Notes: generated from the sequence alone by a model not told the origin. DNA of 41,270 nt from Clostridia bacterium (GCA_017481235.1 JAFUPL010000022.1:1-41270), one strand, 5' to 3'; shown: positions 31,701-38,582, counted from the first letter of the stretch. Made by a program: numbers and translations.

Positions 31701-34066
31701 CAGTTTGCTTGATTGTTTACAACTGATACACTTTGTTCATTTAGCGTAAACTCATACTTGCCCACAAAATCATTATCATCACACTCAATGGTGTATATTA
31801 ATTTGCTTTTATCAAATGAAATTGTTGGCGTTGCAAGTTTTTTTACACTTATTTGATTTTGAGTTAAAGTTAACTCACTATCCAAAATATTGGAATTGTT
31901 GCCCACGGCTTGCGCAGAATAAATATAATCACCTGCCGTTAAATTGCTTAAATCATATTCATTATCACTTATATTTTTATTTTTAGAATTTTCAAACAAT
32001 TTATATGATACAGCATTTGCAACTTCACCATCTTTATCTACTATTAATTTTAAATTAGTATTATCAATATATATTGTTGGCGTAGACAATTTTTCAAAGT
32101 TAATTGTAGTTCCATCATTTAAATTTTCTGCATCAAATACATTAGTTCCATTTCCAAACACAAATACTTTTGCAACATAGTTACCTGCCTCAAGCAAACT
32201 AGTATCCAAATCAAATTTATATCCACCTATCATATTATCAAGTGTAATAATAGCATTATTTAAGCTATTAGCATTATATATTTCAATTTTATAACTGCTT
32301 GCGTTATCAACTGGTGAAAGTATAAACTGTTTGTTTGTCAAACTAGAAATACTACCTTCACCCAATTTGGTTAAAGAAATACTATTAGATTTTGCGTCAA
32401 ATACATTATTTTCACCCAAACTTTTAATGGTAATAGTATGATTGCCCACGGCAAAATCATATGCCGATAAATCAAAACTAAACATTTTTGTGTCTGTGTC
32501 ATATTTATATTGATTATCATAACTTGAAGTTGTCAACACTTTATCAACATCATTAAATGCAATATGATATTTGTTTAATGTACTATTATCGGCATCTTGC
32601 CAATATAATTTTTGATTTTGTATTGAAAGTTGCAACCCTTGCAAAACAGTCCAATTTGAAAAACCAGACGCCTTAGAAGATAATGTTGCTACATTTTCGC
32701 CATTTCCATTATTTCCGCAAGTGGTAACTTGAATACTATAATCACCTGCACCAAAGTTGCTTACGTCATACATATTTCCAAGCACAAAACTTTTATCAAC
32801 CATTGTGCTTCCTGCGCCATTTTTAATAGTAACCAAATAACCTTCCGCGCTGTCAATACTAGTCCAACTAACGCTGTTATTGTTAATTGAAATTTCAGGA
32901 GTTGCTAAAATCGTAAACAACAATGGTGAAGAATACTCTTTTCCTGTGGTTGAGTTTATAATATTTGAATTTGCCAAAACTTTACAATAATATTCACCTG
33001 CATCTTGATATGCAATTTGTATGTAGTTTGTATTTATATTTTCATATTTTTGCAACAAGGCATTGTCTTTGTATATTTCAACTGTATAACTTTGAGCGTT
33101 TTTTACAAAATCCCAACTAATAACCCTATCATTAATTGCAATATTTTTTACACTTCCAATCACGTAATAGTCCAAATTAGTGGTCTTACCACCAAATAAG
33201 TTTACACTATCTAAAGCGTTGTAACCCTCAAGATTTGGAGTAATTTGTAATACATATTCCGCACCATTTACGCTATCGGTTAAATCTGAAATGTCTAAAC
33301 TTAGTTGCATTTCATCAAAACTTAAGTTACTAACAGTTTTATTTTCAATCACTTTACCGCCAACAACAATACCAATATTATAACTTGCAACATTTTTAAT
33401 AGCATTAAAGTACAATGTTTCGTTTTGCACATACACGCCATCAACACTTGAAAGTTTTACAAAAGAAATTTCCTGACTGTATTGTGAATCTTTAAAAATC
33501 TTACCATCACCAGACGATTTTACTTTGCACACAACAATTTGATTGCGCAAATCATTTATTTTTGACAACACATTCTCGAAAGCATATTCGGTATTGTTTC
33601 CAATGTTGATTTCTTGACCATTAACATTTAAAACATATGAATTGGCGTTATCCTTACCCACAAATGTAAATTTATTTCCGTCGAAATTTAACTCGCTTGG
33701 CACATCTAATTCAACTGCCTCGCTATAAATATTTACCGATATAACGTCATTTATATTTTCATTTTCGTCACTTATAACCTTTAGTTTTACATCTAGCGAA
33801 GGTTTTAAAGCGGTAATAGTACCACCTTCAATCGACAATGCCGTAACATCACTACTAATTAATGTGTAACTTCTACTAGTGGCATAACTAGGCAAAACTT
33901 TAACAATTGGTGAATATTGTTCACCAACTAACAACTGTATGCTTTGTTCAGTAAAACCAATGCTTTCAACCTCTACCCTAGTTTCTTCTTTACATGCAAA
34001 AAAAACAAAGCACGCCAACAACAGCATAATACCTAATAATAAATTTTTTGCTTTCGTCCTTATCAT
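25763..34066 (-). CDS. Giant lipoprotein with tandem FN3-like modules and a C-terminal GLUG-type module (2767 aa)
   Basis: The signal peptide ends in a lipobox-like VFFAC (C25), so the N-terminus is probably lipid-anchored. Residues about 30-110 form a Big-2-like domain (VEVESIGFTEQSIQLLVGEQY). Then many modules of about 90-100 residues repeat an FN3-like pattern: LATPTISFD..., a 'W..V.NA..Y.V.I' strand, and 'L..G.Y.I.V.A.G' before the next. The last 285 residues (from about 2482, PYIISNERHLRNIVYFL) match the header and beta-helix module of the 1062-aa GLUG protein. There is no sortase motif. Such proteins often act as long surface stalks or adhesins. The ATG at 34066 follows GGGG. Its own promoter lies upstream, and sipW follows 98 bp downstream. 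Confidence 0.88.
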   Translation of the reverse strand: MIRTKAKNLLLGIMLLLACFVFFACKEETRVEVESIGFTEQSIQLLVGEQYSPIVKVLPSYATSRSYTLISSDVTALSIEGGTITALKPSLDVKLKVISDENENINDVISVNIYSEAVELDVPSELNFDGNKFTFVGKDNANSYVLNVNGQEINIGNNTEYAFENVLSKINDLRNQIVVCKVKSSGDGKIFKDSQYSQEISFVKLSSVDGVYVQNETLYFNAIKNVASYNIGIVVGGKVIENKTVSNLSFDEMQLSLDISDLTDSVNGAEYVLQITPNLEGYNALDSVNLFGGKTTNLDYYVIGSVKNIAINDRVISWDFVKNAQSYTVEIYKDNALLQKYENINTNYIQIAYQDAGEYYCKVLANSNIINSTTGKEYSSPLLFTILATPEISINNNSVSWTSIDSAEGYLVTIKNGAGSTMVDKSFVLGNMYDVSNFGAGDYSIQVTTCGNNGNGENVATLSSKASGFSNWTVLQGLQLSIQNQKLYWQDADNSTLNKYHIAFNDVDKVLTTSSYDNQYKYDTDTKMFSFDLSAYDFAVGNHTITIKSLGENNVFDAKSNSISLTKLGEGSISSLTNKQFILSPVDNASSYKIEIYNANSLNNAIITLDNMIGGYKFDLDTSLLEAGNYVAKVFVFGNGTNVFDAENLNDGTTINFEKLSTPTIYIDNTNLKLIVDKDGEVANAVSYKLFENSKNKNISDNEYDLSNLTAGDYIYSAQAVGNNSNILDSELTLTQNQISVKKLATPTISFDKSKLIYTIECDDNDFVGKYEFTLNEQSVSVVNNQANCSTLITTPQTYQTKVYATPKDVSAGYNLVIASATQTYSVSKLDGLCDFQISNGKLIVTPSTTLTGSGYDLNLRIDNGDNDIILTDFVYTGSRFETSLHDAKYNTIEEISTIMQSAGQYQIFTTISQNNDNVVTSNEAQSENVLKVLDKVSTIAKNQQSIEFNVVENATNYIAIITLLGTEHYIDINENYSITTNNVIQMQDLLQLMDNTGVAYRENTAYEIKFVSTNDDTRTLFNKGINSYSFEFLKSPVLSIIERENNVKYLSIDTDDVNISNYQVAISQDKFVSESELAKQSDGTVINMDNMSQLVNGNVKIVAYGKANTGDYFNSKTTELNVTKLDSTTITISKGLLEWNVVANAKQYNLAYTNAVSSGFIALTEGVENFTIQGGKCVYNFDTLESNLTDMYLQIDSETKVGNNYYLNSNNGTPLEDIYKLPTLEIKVVNGEIYTEVRKSDLTLTEKIAVVVNNELLNLDITNSQNEDITVVENGDKLEITISPNALFTYGENELLLENLRLKSYSNSATTLNSSTVEKNVFGLLSPTNLDITTSATPNSNGVIEDVFEKITWNNPQANGNYVVKYEIIINYNGVDYIINSTERAPQMPSFYDDNANGNLDEGEVEFGAGVYSIKVRAITDNCDNIVNSKYCQPITIKVLETPTGLGVKNGNVVWTNDSNAGYYLLKVYLLNGNKKEIIVSSQANVNEFDLTTLNPFNEGVYGVSVQAMHNNSRILSSKESEIFQVVRLPQVEKYYVKNGELYIRVHSFYKKAEIYLTDKQTGATTYTFTMYNDKSNDNIKEYISNGLFATWSSSNIISTYTNDNYFIDVKYAVEDDATLRTALAEDYSLSVKLFGNTISSEIMPEGACVGAIISGHTSNQAINTYWENDDNVVDKNVVEKLVTPTVEVSSTQRGVMLVNIPNGLNYSLNYYVDGQNSLQGVHLYEVNISTDNKYTLYVAEIVDNALFEASLTAVGSELIVDNQDRNNLKHFEYNGIAFNVIEQNAQGYIPFDFTENYYYYYDGSSGEYTYIDLTIGGSFVVSVRFIGDDSRFVQSNMSDTVTIKRYNILNLTISNGTMSWLDQATSDDHPIYLITLTNENETYNLVLYNPEYHTEQDLYNCLESDKSYIFDTITYVMSDEMQDELIVYKGLADVINTARKNNSSNLVGLGGTFFATIKAHYTDNTSMDIILAQGGESKTVAILPQSILSVVDGALNWNMSYVTNTGGREYINNYLLQVFDGESKLYETTLKAGDYNVYNHNATYQLPQQLNNGVDSVFNFVAGSSYVFKLMALGMDSNSYINSIVSSTNSTNILPNLQDVRMENGVLTWTNTTSSSVEIHVSYVLGDATVTFIVTETDNTFELPSSFTDTTQTLRYLIAGYDYHIKARLKGQTTSLNGFFSNEIVAHRLPTISTDSIATNNGVLTWKADELEGAKYTISYTLANGTTNQTEMLDINSFNFEGVGAGVIKVKVFAHHNNHFSAFASEQVELFKLGIPANITYNEGSTTISWDKVVDKDGNPVENYLVIVAQEGVETQEYKCETNQWVITGVASNKFSIAVKAIDTNVKGATINGEYSDYQSMELPNQVDVTTFEFDQELQAFKWKAINGEQSGDKYYINYDYYDSILAEGDNVQPSQIVSINVTKTKQVNGEKYYYFYPTAIGSYRSIYVQVQRLESLSSQKTWCMANETDYYKLDFDLFASGEGTVAKPYIISNERHLRNIVYFLDANYELNANIALTSNLPITNANQVFTGSINGNKDYYISGVTNTSIQTFDQSGYVGLFNKVKGATFKNINLSNFELKGYLNSSRLYMGILVGYAESETLNGITTNSVFQNITITSSTIELVKNNRDGYNGNSVDMYIGAIVGYAESCEFENCIVSLGNSEANIIISIKGNSLTTLGIGAISGFANNCKLNSNTIEEAFVIQKTLIDEGVSVDGKITMSIYIGALIGEVGANGVTLGENTCSYYEREEGDLTSKTNKIGNQN

Positions 34067-34105
34067 ATGTTCCCCTTAATTGTAATGATAATCTTTGTTA
34101 ATATT

Positions 34106-34134
34106 ATTTTAACACAATACCAATTTTTTATCAA
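34106..34134 (-). promoter_or_regulatory. Promoter of the giant lipoprotein gene
   Basis: In the minus sense, TTGATA (34129-34134), 17 nt, TAAAAT (34106-34111), within TTGTGTTAAAATAATATTAA. The same -10 context occurs at the sipW promoter. Confidence 0.55.
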
Positions 34135-34420
34135 ACAATTTAAGCAGAAATTTAATATATATATTATATAAATCAATATCCGCAAATACAACTAATTAAT
34201 TTCATCATCAAAATAAATAATTGTTGAAAATAATTTTCAAAAAAGCAAAAAAAATCAATTAAATAATTACATTTAAATTTGTATAAATTACTATAAATAA
34301 TTGCGTAAAATACTTAAAAATAGGTAATTGGGCATATTTTGAATTTATTTTTTATTTCACATTTCAAATTAAATTAATTATTTTTTGCATTAAATGTATT
34401 GTTTTAACATATATACAATT
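34135..34420. other. AT-rich spacer between divergent genes
   Basis: About 285 bases that are nearly all A and T, between the giant lipoprotein gene and the 143-aa gene. No ORF, hairpin terminator or RNA is seen. A possible promoter for the rightward gene (TTGCAT, 34385-34390) ends against its ATG. Confidence 0.4.
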
Positions 34421-34849
34421 ATGGATAATATTGATTATATTTTTACTGATAAAGAATATGATACATTAAACAAAAAATACTCTCAAGCATTAAAACCATG
34501 CGCATGCGATTGTATTAATGAATTATCAAGCGTAATTAATGAATTGGAAAGCAACAGTTTTCAAACCCCTCTAAATACTCAAAATAAAGTTTTAAGCAAT
34601 CTATATCAATCTAAAAAAACTCTCGAACTATTGCACAAAAACGTAACTACTAAAAATATTAAGTTTTCACACAACCCCTTTAATCTTATCTATCATCTAA
34701 ACAATATCTCCACCAAATTAAATTCTCACACTATCAAAAGTCCATATCAAATCATATATTTAAAATCAAATGAATTTATTTTAAAATCAATAAATATACT
34801 TTGTGAATATTTTATGAGTAAAAATATTAAAATATTTAAATTTATTTAA
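34421..34849 (+). CDS. Unknown protein (143 aa)
   Basis: The start chosen is ATG 34421 (MDNIDYIFTDKEYDTLNKKY). An in-frame ATG at 34394 lies in the putative promoter. No ribosome binding site is visible. TTGCAT and a TATATA-like -10 end about 5 nt before the ATG, so it may be leaderless. The sequence is Lys/Asn/Leu-rich and probably helical (KPCACDCINELSSVINELES), with a Cys cluster C-A-C-D-C and a late Cys in NILCEYF. There is no signal peptide, and no family is recognised. It is followed by a strong terminator, which supports it as a real transcription unit. Function unknown. Confidence 0.55.
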   Translation: MDNIDYIFTDKEYDTLNKKYSQALKPCACDCINELSSVINELESNSFQTPLNTQNKVLSNLYQSKKTLELLHKNVTTKNIKFSHNPFNLIYHLNNISTKLNSHTIKSPYQIIYLKSNEFILKSINILCEYFMSKNIKIFKFI

Positions 34850-34853
34850 TTAA

Positions 34854-34887
34854 AAAAATGACAACATACTGAAACGTTGTCATTTTT
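34854..34887. terminator. Bidirectional terminator at the convergence of the 143-aa gene and the transporter gene
   Basis: A perfect 12-bp stem (AAAAATGACAAC with GTTGTCATTTTT) has a 10-nt loop. A and T runs on both sides. Confidence 0.85.
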
Positions 34888-34915
34888 ATATTGTTTTTGT
34901 AATTTTATTTGAATT

Positions 34916-35629
34916 TTAATTTTTTTGCTTATTTTTATTAATTTTATGTTTAATTATTTCATAAATAATTACGATTAAAACCAGAATTAAAAATATATAT
35001 ATTAACCAGTGAGTAAATTGTGGAAAAATTACACAGATGGTAGAAATAATTATTCCTGCAATCAAATTTCCTAATTGCACTGATATAAATGTTTCAATAA
35101 AATTCAAGTTTAACATCACCGCAATACACACTCCCATCCAAACGCCGGTCAATGGTAATGGAATTGCCACAAAAGCAAATACCCCTAACATTTTTAGCAA
35201 TTTAGTTTTAGTTGCATTATTTATTGTTGAAATTTTTTGCAAATTATCATGTGTTGGATTTGTATCCCCTTCTTCATTTTTATCAAGATTGGAGTTTTGC
35301 AAATCTGTTTGCGCGTATTTAGATGATTGTTTTTTTACTCTATTATCAATAAAATTTGCCAAACCTTTAAACATCTTTGTTTTTCTCAACAATTTCATAA
35401 TAGGTAAAAAAGCAAAGTACAAACATACTACAACAATACTACACCCTAAATAAGCCGACCACAATGCTTGCCAACGACTTAGTGCGTTTGCACCCCAAAA
35501 CGCATCACTCATTCCAAAGGGTATTCCGCCTTTAAGTTCCATTATAGGAACCATTGACACAAAAATCGTTGCCAATATTACATTATCATTAAATATCTTA
35601 CTAAATATTTCCCCTATTAACTCTGTCAT
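34916..35629 (-). CDS. Small multidrug-export-like membrane protein
   Basis: A 237-aa integral membrane protein with the family signature VPIMELKGGIPFG (26-38), which marks the 'small multidrug export' / COG2426 family. The hydrophobic segments are NVILATIFVSMVPI, AYLGCSIVVVCLYFAFLPI, VFAFVAIPLPLTGVWMGVCIAVML, FISVQLGNLIAGIIISTICVI and LIYIFLILVLIVIIYEII. A central Lys-rich, hydrophilic loop (RVKKQSSKYAQTDLQNSNLDK) is unusually long for the family. Despite the name, export activity is unproven for most members. The ATG at 35629 is 14 bp from the end of the trmN6 reading frame, so it is probably the last gene of that operon. Confidence 0.85.
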   Translation of the reverse strand: MTELIGEIFSKIFNDNVILATIFVSMVPIMELKGGIPFGMSDAFWGANALSRWQALWSAYLGCSIVVVCLYFAFLPIMKLLRKTKMFKGLANFIDNRVKKQSSKYAQTDLQNSNLDKNEEGDTNPTHDNLQKISTINNATKTKLLKMLGVFAFVAIPLPLTGVWMGVCIAVMLNLNFIETFISVQLGNLIAGIIISTICVIFPQFTHWLIYIFLILVLIVIIYEIIKHKINKNKQKN

Positions 35630-35643
35630 AATTTCCCTTTTAA

Positions 35644-36312
35644 CTAAATATAGTCATTTTCATTTTTTATTTTAATCTTAACACCAACTTTTGCATCTTT
35701 AACACTTTCCAACAAACAAATAGTTGCATTGCTATTAGAATGATATATTTCCATATTTTTAACTTGAAATTTATTTTCAGTTAAATAACCCACGCTTTCA
35801 CACAATCTATCACTAGGCACAACAAGGTAAAATTTACCCTTACTTTTAATTAAACTACTTGCCTTTATAATAATTTGACTTAAGTTTGTCGCAATTTCAT
35901 GACGACACATTGCCTTGCTTATGTTTTGATTTGTTTTTCCATTTAATTTAAAATATGGAGGATTACAAACTATTATGTCAACATTTTTATCAAAGTCATT
36001 TAATGTTAAATCATTCAAATTTTTACACAAAACCTTGCATATTTCTTGCAAATTATTTAATTCAATATTTTTATATATTAATTCGCACATACTTGTTTGA
36101 ATATCATTAAAATATATTTTATTACAAGGATTAATACTATATGCGTACAACCCAACAACGCCACTTCCTGCACACATATCCAGCACAGTGTCGGTGTGTT
36201 TAAATTTGCAAAACTTTGCCAATTTAATTGCGTCTGAAGTAAATTTGTATAAACTTTCATCTTGATAAAGTCTTACACCGTTTTCAAATTGTTCCAAACT
36301 AAGTTTAGTCAT
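35644..36312 (-). CDS. TrmN6-like tRNA/RNA adenine N6-methyltransferase
   Basis: A class I S-adenosylmethionine methyltransferase of the TrmN6 (YfiC/YabB) family, which in E. coli methylates A37 of tRNA1(Val). The SAM-binding motif is VLDMCAGSGVVGL and the N6-adenine motif NPPY, followed by FKLNG. The C-terminal half matches the family, with GKFYLVVPSDRLCE. The start is ambiguous: ATG 36312, ATG 36315 or GTG 36318. The AAGG at 36320-36323 fits 36312 best. It overlaps the end of ricT by a few bases, indicating coupling. This is the conserved holB-ricT-yabB order of Bacillota. Target RNA in this organism is inferred only. Confidence 0.88.
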   Translation of the reverse strand: MTKLSLEQFENGVRLYQDESLYKFTSDAIKLAKFCKFKHTDTVLDMCAGSGVVGLYAYSINPCNKIYFNDIQTSMCELIYKNIELNNLQEICKVLCKNLNDLTLNDFDKNVDIIVCNPPYFKLNGKTNQNISKAMCRHEIATNLSQIIIKASSLIKSKGKFYLVVPSDRLCESVGYLTENKFQVKNMEIYHSNSNATICLLESVKDAKVGVKIKIKNENDYI

Positions 36313-37108
36313 CATCACGCCTTATTTGGGAAAATTGTATTTCGGTTAATGGATAAATTTTACGTTCGGTCTCATCTCCTTTAACAAATTTAACCTCAAC
36401 TTGTTCATGCAAAACATCTAGCGACTGAACCTCGCCTTCTCCGTTAGGTGTTGCTACACGTTGACCAACTTTTGGCATTTTTGCTATCATTTCACTATAA
36501 AACTCATCTTCATACTTTAAGCAACATAAAAACTTTCCACACATTCCGTTAAGTTTGGTTGGATTTAGTGACAATCCTTGATTTTTTGCCATTTTAATAA
36601 CAACCTTATCAAAGTCATTTAAAAACGCTTTACAACAACAAACTCGACCACATATACCAATAGCGCCAATTTGCTGAACTTGATCGCGACTGCCTATTTG
36701 GTGCATTTCAATACGTGTTTTTAATTTATTTGCCAAACTCTTAACTATTTCTCTAAAATCCACACGACCTTCAGCAGTGTAATTAATAATCACTTTTTCC
36801 TTATCAAGGGTATACTCAATCATACACAACTTCATATCAAGTCCAAAATCAACAATTTCTTGCTTAACCATTGGAATTAATAATTTTGCATCTTCTATGT
36901 TTTGATTATATATTTCCATATCCTTTTCGGTTGCATATCTAATCATATCCAAAGGTTCTGGCGCTTCGCCATCTTTGTATTTTACCACTTTGGCAACTTC
37001 AAGTCCTCTAGCTGTGTTTACGACAATTCGTGCATGATGGTCAAATTTTTGATCGGTTGTGTAATACAAAATTTTAGGATTTTCATTAAACGTAAGTCCT
37101 ACTTGCAT
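36305..37108 (-). CDS. ricT: RicT (YaaT), PSP1-domain protein
   Basis: A 267-aa PSP1-domain protein. In Bacillus RicT joins RicA and RicF in a complex that aids RNase Y in mRNA maturation and carries Fe-S clusters. The Cys-rich signature is clear: GICGRVCCCKAFL (C153, C157-C159) and NGMCGKFLCCLKYE (C190, C195, C196). The N-terminal part contains the PSP1 hallmark (ARGLEVAKVV) and the EYTLDKEKVIINYTAEGRVDFRE block. The ATG at 37108 follows AAGGAGA and lies inside the end of holB (a 10-bp overlap). Fully consistent with family length. Confidence 0.95.
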   Translation of the reverse strand: MQVGLTFNENPKILYYTTDQKFDHHARIVVNTARGLEVAKVVKYKDGEAPEPLDMIRYATEKDMEIYNQNIEDAKLLIPMVKQEIVDFGLDMKLCMIEYTLDKEKVIINYTAEGRVDFREIVKSLANKLKTRIEMHQIGSRDQVQQIGAIGICGRVCCCKAFLNDFDKVVIKMAKNQGLSLNPTKLNGMCGKFLCCLKYEDEFYSEMIAKMPKVGQRVATPNGEGEVQSLDVLHEQVEVKFVKGDETERKIYPLTEIQFSQIRRDDD

Positions 37109-38019
37109 AAATATTTCTCCTTTAATATATTATAAAACAATTCATCTAATACATAATTAAAATTAACATTTGAGTCGAGTTTTCGTGTTGCTCGGTCAAT
37201 CAATTTTAACATTTTAATCAATACTTGAATTTTGTAATTTGCTTGCATATAACTAATAACTTGCTCACTAAATAACCCTTGAGTGTTAGTTAATGCACAA
37301 TTAGTTGCATTAAGTAATAGTGTTAAATATTCTTTTTTGTTTTCGGATTTGATTTTAAGTTTGCCTACAATATTAGGTATATCTGCGCTGGATTTTAAAT
37401 TCATAATTGTTTGCTCTAGCAAATTTAAAACCTCACTTTCTTGTAATGTGCTATATTTTACCGCATCAGTCAATGTTATATCGCAATGAATAAACCTATC
37501 AATGTTAACGCCTTGATTTGTTAGGTCGTTTGCTACAAGTTCAAGGTCAACTTTAGATACATAGTGCTTTACCAATCTACTTCTAATAGTTGGCAATAAT
37601 TTTTCAATATTGGTACAAGTTAACACAAATATTACTTGTGGATTAGGTTCTTCCAATGTTTTAAGTAATTTATTTTGCGCTGTTTCATTAATACCTTCAG
37701 AATTTGTTATAAACACAATCTTATAGTTATACACCATAGGTTTTAATTGGACGTTATCTATCAAATTTTCAATATCCACCACTTGTAAGTTGGGTTTATC
37801 CAATATTAGCAAATCTGGATTTTTGTTGATTTCCACTCTTTTACATGCCTCACAACTAAAACATGCAGGTTTACCACAAAAAATTGACGCAATAAAAACC
37901 TTAGCAAGTTCGATATTCAACATCTCGTCTTCACCATAAAATAAGTATGCGTGAGACGGACTAACTATATCTTGCTTAACATTATTAAATATTTGCGTAT
38001 CCTTAATTGCTTGTAACAT
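37099..38019 (-). CDS. holB: DNA polymerase III subunit delta', probably leaderless
   Basis: A 306-aa clamp-loader subunit. The zinc module has four Cys (C48, C53, C56, C59: FCGKPACFSCEAC). The Walker A region is degenerate (FYGEDEMLNIELA, no GKT), as expected for delta', which does not bind ATP productively. KLLKTLEEP and the following VIFVLTCTNIEKLLPTIRSR, with SR of the SRC motif, are diagnostic. A TTGAAA-17-TATAAT promoter ends 6 nt before the ATG at 38019, and no ribosome binding site exists, so the mRNA should begin at the start codon. The next Met is nearly 100 residues in, so no internal start rescues it. Head of holB-ricT-trmN6. Confidence 0.94.
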   Translation of the reverse strand: MLQAIKDTQIFNNVKQDIVSPSHAYLFYGEDEMLNIELAKVFIASIFCGKPACFSCEACKRVEINKNPDLLILDKPNLQVVDIENLIDNVQLKPMVYNYKIVFITNSEGINETAQNKLLKTLEEPNPQVIFVLTCTNIEKLLPTIRSRLVKHYVSKVDLELVANDLTNQGVNIDRFIHCDITLTDAVKYSTLQESEVLNLLEQTIMNLKSSADIPNIVGKLKIKSENKKEYLTLLLNATNCALTNTQGLFSEQVISYMQANYKIQVLIKMLKLIDRATRKLDSNVNFNYVLDELFYNILKEKYLCK

Positions 38020-38025
38020 AATGTT

Positions 38026-38054
38026 ATTATATCACATAAATCCCATTTTTTCAA
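38026..38054 (-). promoter_or_regulatory. Promoter abutting the holB start codon
   Basis: In the minus sense, TTGAAA (38049-38054), 17 nt, TATAAT (38026-38031), AACATT, then ATG. The predicted transcription start is at the A of the ATG. The layout is the same as at the 81-aa gene at 11840. Confidence 0.7.
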
Positions 38055-38130
38055 TCAAAACTATAAAAATATATTCGTCATTACATTAATTAATTTAAAT
38101 TATTTTATCAATCACTAATTTTGCCAACAA

Positions 38131-38159
38131 AAAAACTTCCCACAAATAGTGAGAAGTTT
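38131..38159 (-). terminator. Terminator of rpsO
   Basis: In the minus sense an 11-bp stem (AAACTTCTCAC with GTGGGAAGTTT, one G-U pair) and a 5-nt loop are followed by U7. Confidence 0.85.
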
Positions 38160-38166
38160 AAGATTT

Positions 38167-38424
38167 CTATCCACGAAGACCTAATTTCTTCTTAATAGCA
38201 CGACAACGTTCAATATCTTCTTGTTCCAAATATCTTAACAATGCACGACGTTGACTGTTCATCATTTGAAGACCACGAGTAGAGTGTTTGTCTTGCTTGT
38301 TGTTCTTCAAGTGTTCAGTCAAGTTGTTGATACGTGCTGTTAAAAGTGCAATTTGCACTTCAGTAGAACCTGTGTCGTTTTCGTTCTTGCCATATTCAGC
38401 AATAATCGCTTTCTTATCAATCAT
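38167..38424 (-). CDS. rpsO: 30S ribosomal protein S15
   Basis: At 85 aa it is slightly shorter than the usual 88-89. The family signature is plain: [22 protein letters not shown], the [23 protein letters not shown] block that contacts 16S rRNA, and a basic C-terminus. S15 binds 16S rRNA early in small-subunit assembly and commonly represses its own mRNA. The ATG at 38424 follows GGAGA. Its ribosome binding site and start region can pair with an upstream loop (see the leader entry). Own promoter and terminator, monocistronic. Confidence 0.97.
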   Translation of the reverse strand: MIDKKAIIAEYGKNENDTGSTEVQIALLTARINNLTEHLKNNKQDKHSTRGLQMMNSQRRALLRYLEQEDIERCRAIKKKLGLRG

Positions 38425-38500
38425 GATTTACTCTCCTTTTATAAATTCGCCTATAACCTTGTGAGAATCGAGTAAATTTCATCACAACGTCAAGGTACTT
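38425..38500 (-). promoter_or_regulatory. Predicted autoregulatory pseudoknot leader of rpsO
   Basis: In the mRNA sense, a stem forms between ACCT...TGTGA (38493-38496 and 38482-38486, separated by a 6-nt bulge) and TCACAAGGT (38456-38464). The loop contains ATTTACTC (38470-38477), which is complementary to GAGTAAAT (38426-38433) covering the end of the ribosome binding site and the bases before the ATG. This loop-to-start pairing is a pseudoknot of the kind S15 uses in other bacteria to repress its own translation. Confidence 0.55.
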
Positions 38501-38504
38501 TTTA

Positions 38505-38533
38505 AATGTAACATATTTTTAAACTTTTGTAAA
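38505..38533 (-). promoter_or_regulatory. Promoter of rpsO
   Basis: In the minus sense, TTTACA (38528-38533), 17 nt, TACATT (38505-38510). The leader is then about 75 nt, long enough for the predicted pseudoknot. Confidence 0.6.
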
Positions 38534-38553
38534 TAGTTTTAATAAAATTTATT

Positions 38554-38582
38554 AAAAAAGTTTGCTAAATTGCAAACTTTTT
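38554..38582. terminator. Terminator of the glnS-alaS-ASCH operon
   Basis: An A run plus GTTTGC (38560-38565) pairs with GCAAAC (38572-38577) plus a T run, across a 6-nt loop. It lies directly after the ASCH-domain gene. Confidence 0.85.

Noticed and set aside
25763..34066. Giant ORF as a fusion or assembly artefact
   Set aside because: The frame is continuous with uniform composition, a lipobox, regular repeated modules and a coherent C-terminal module.
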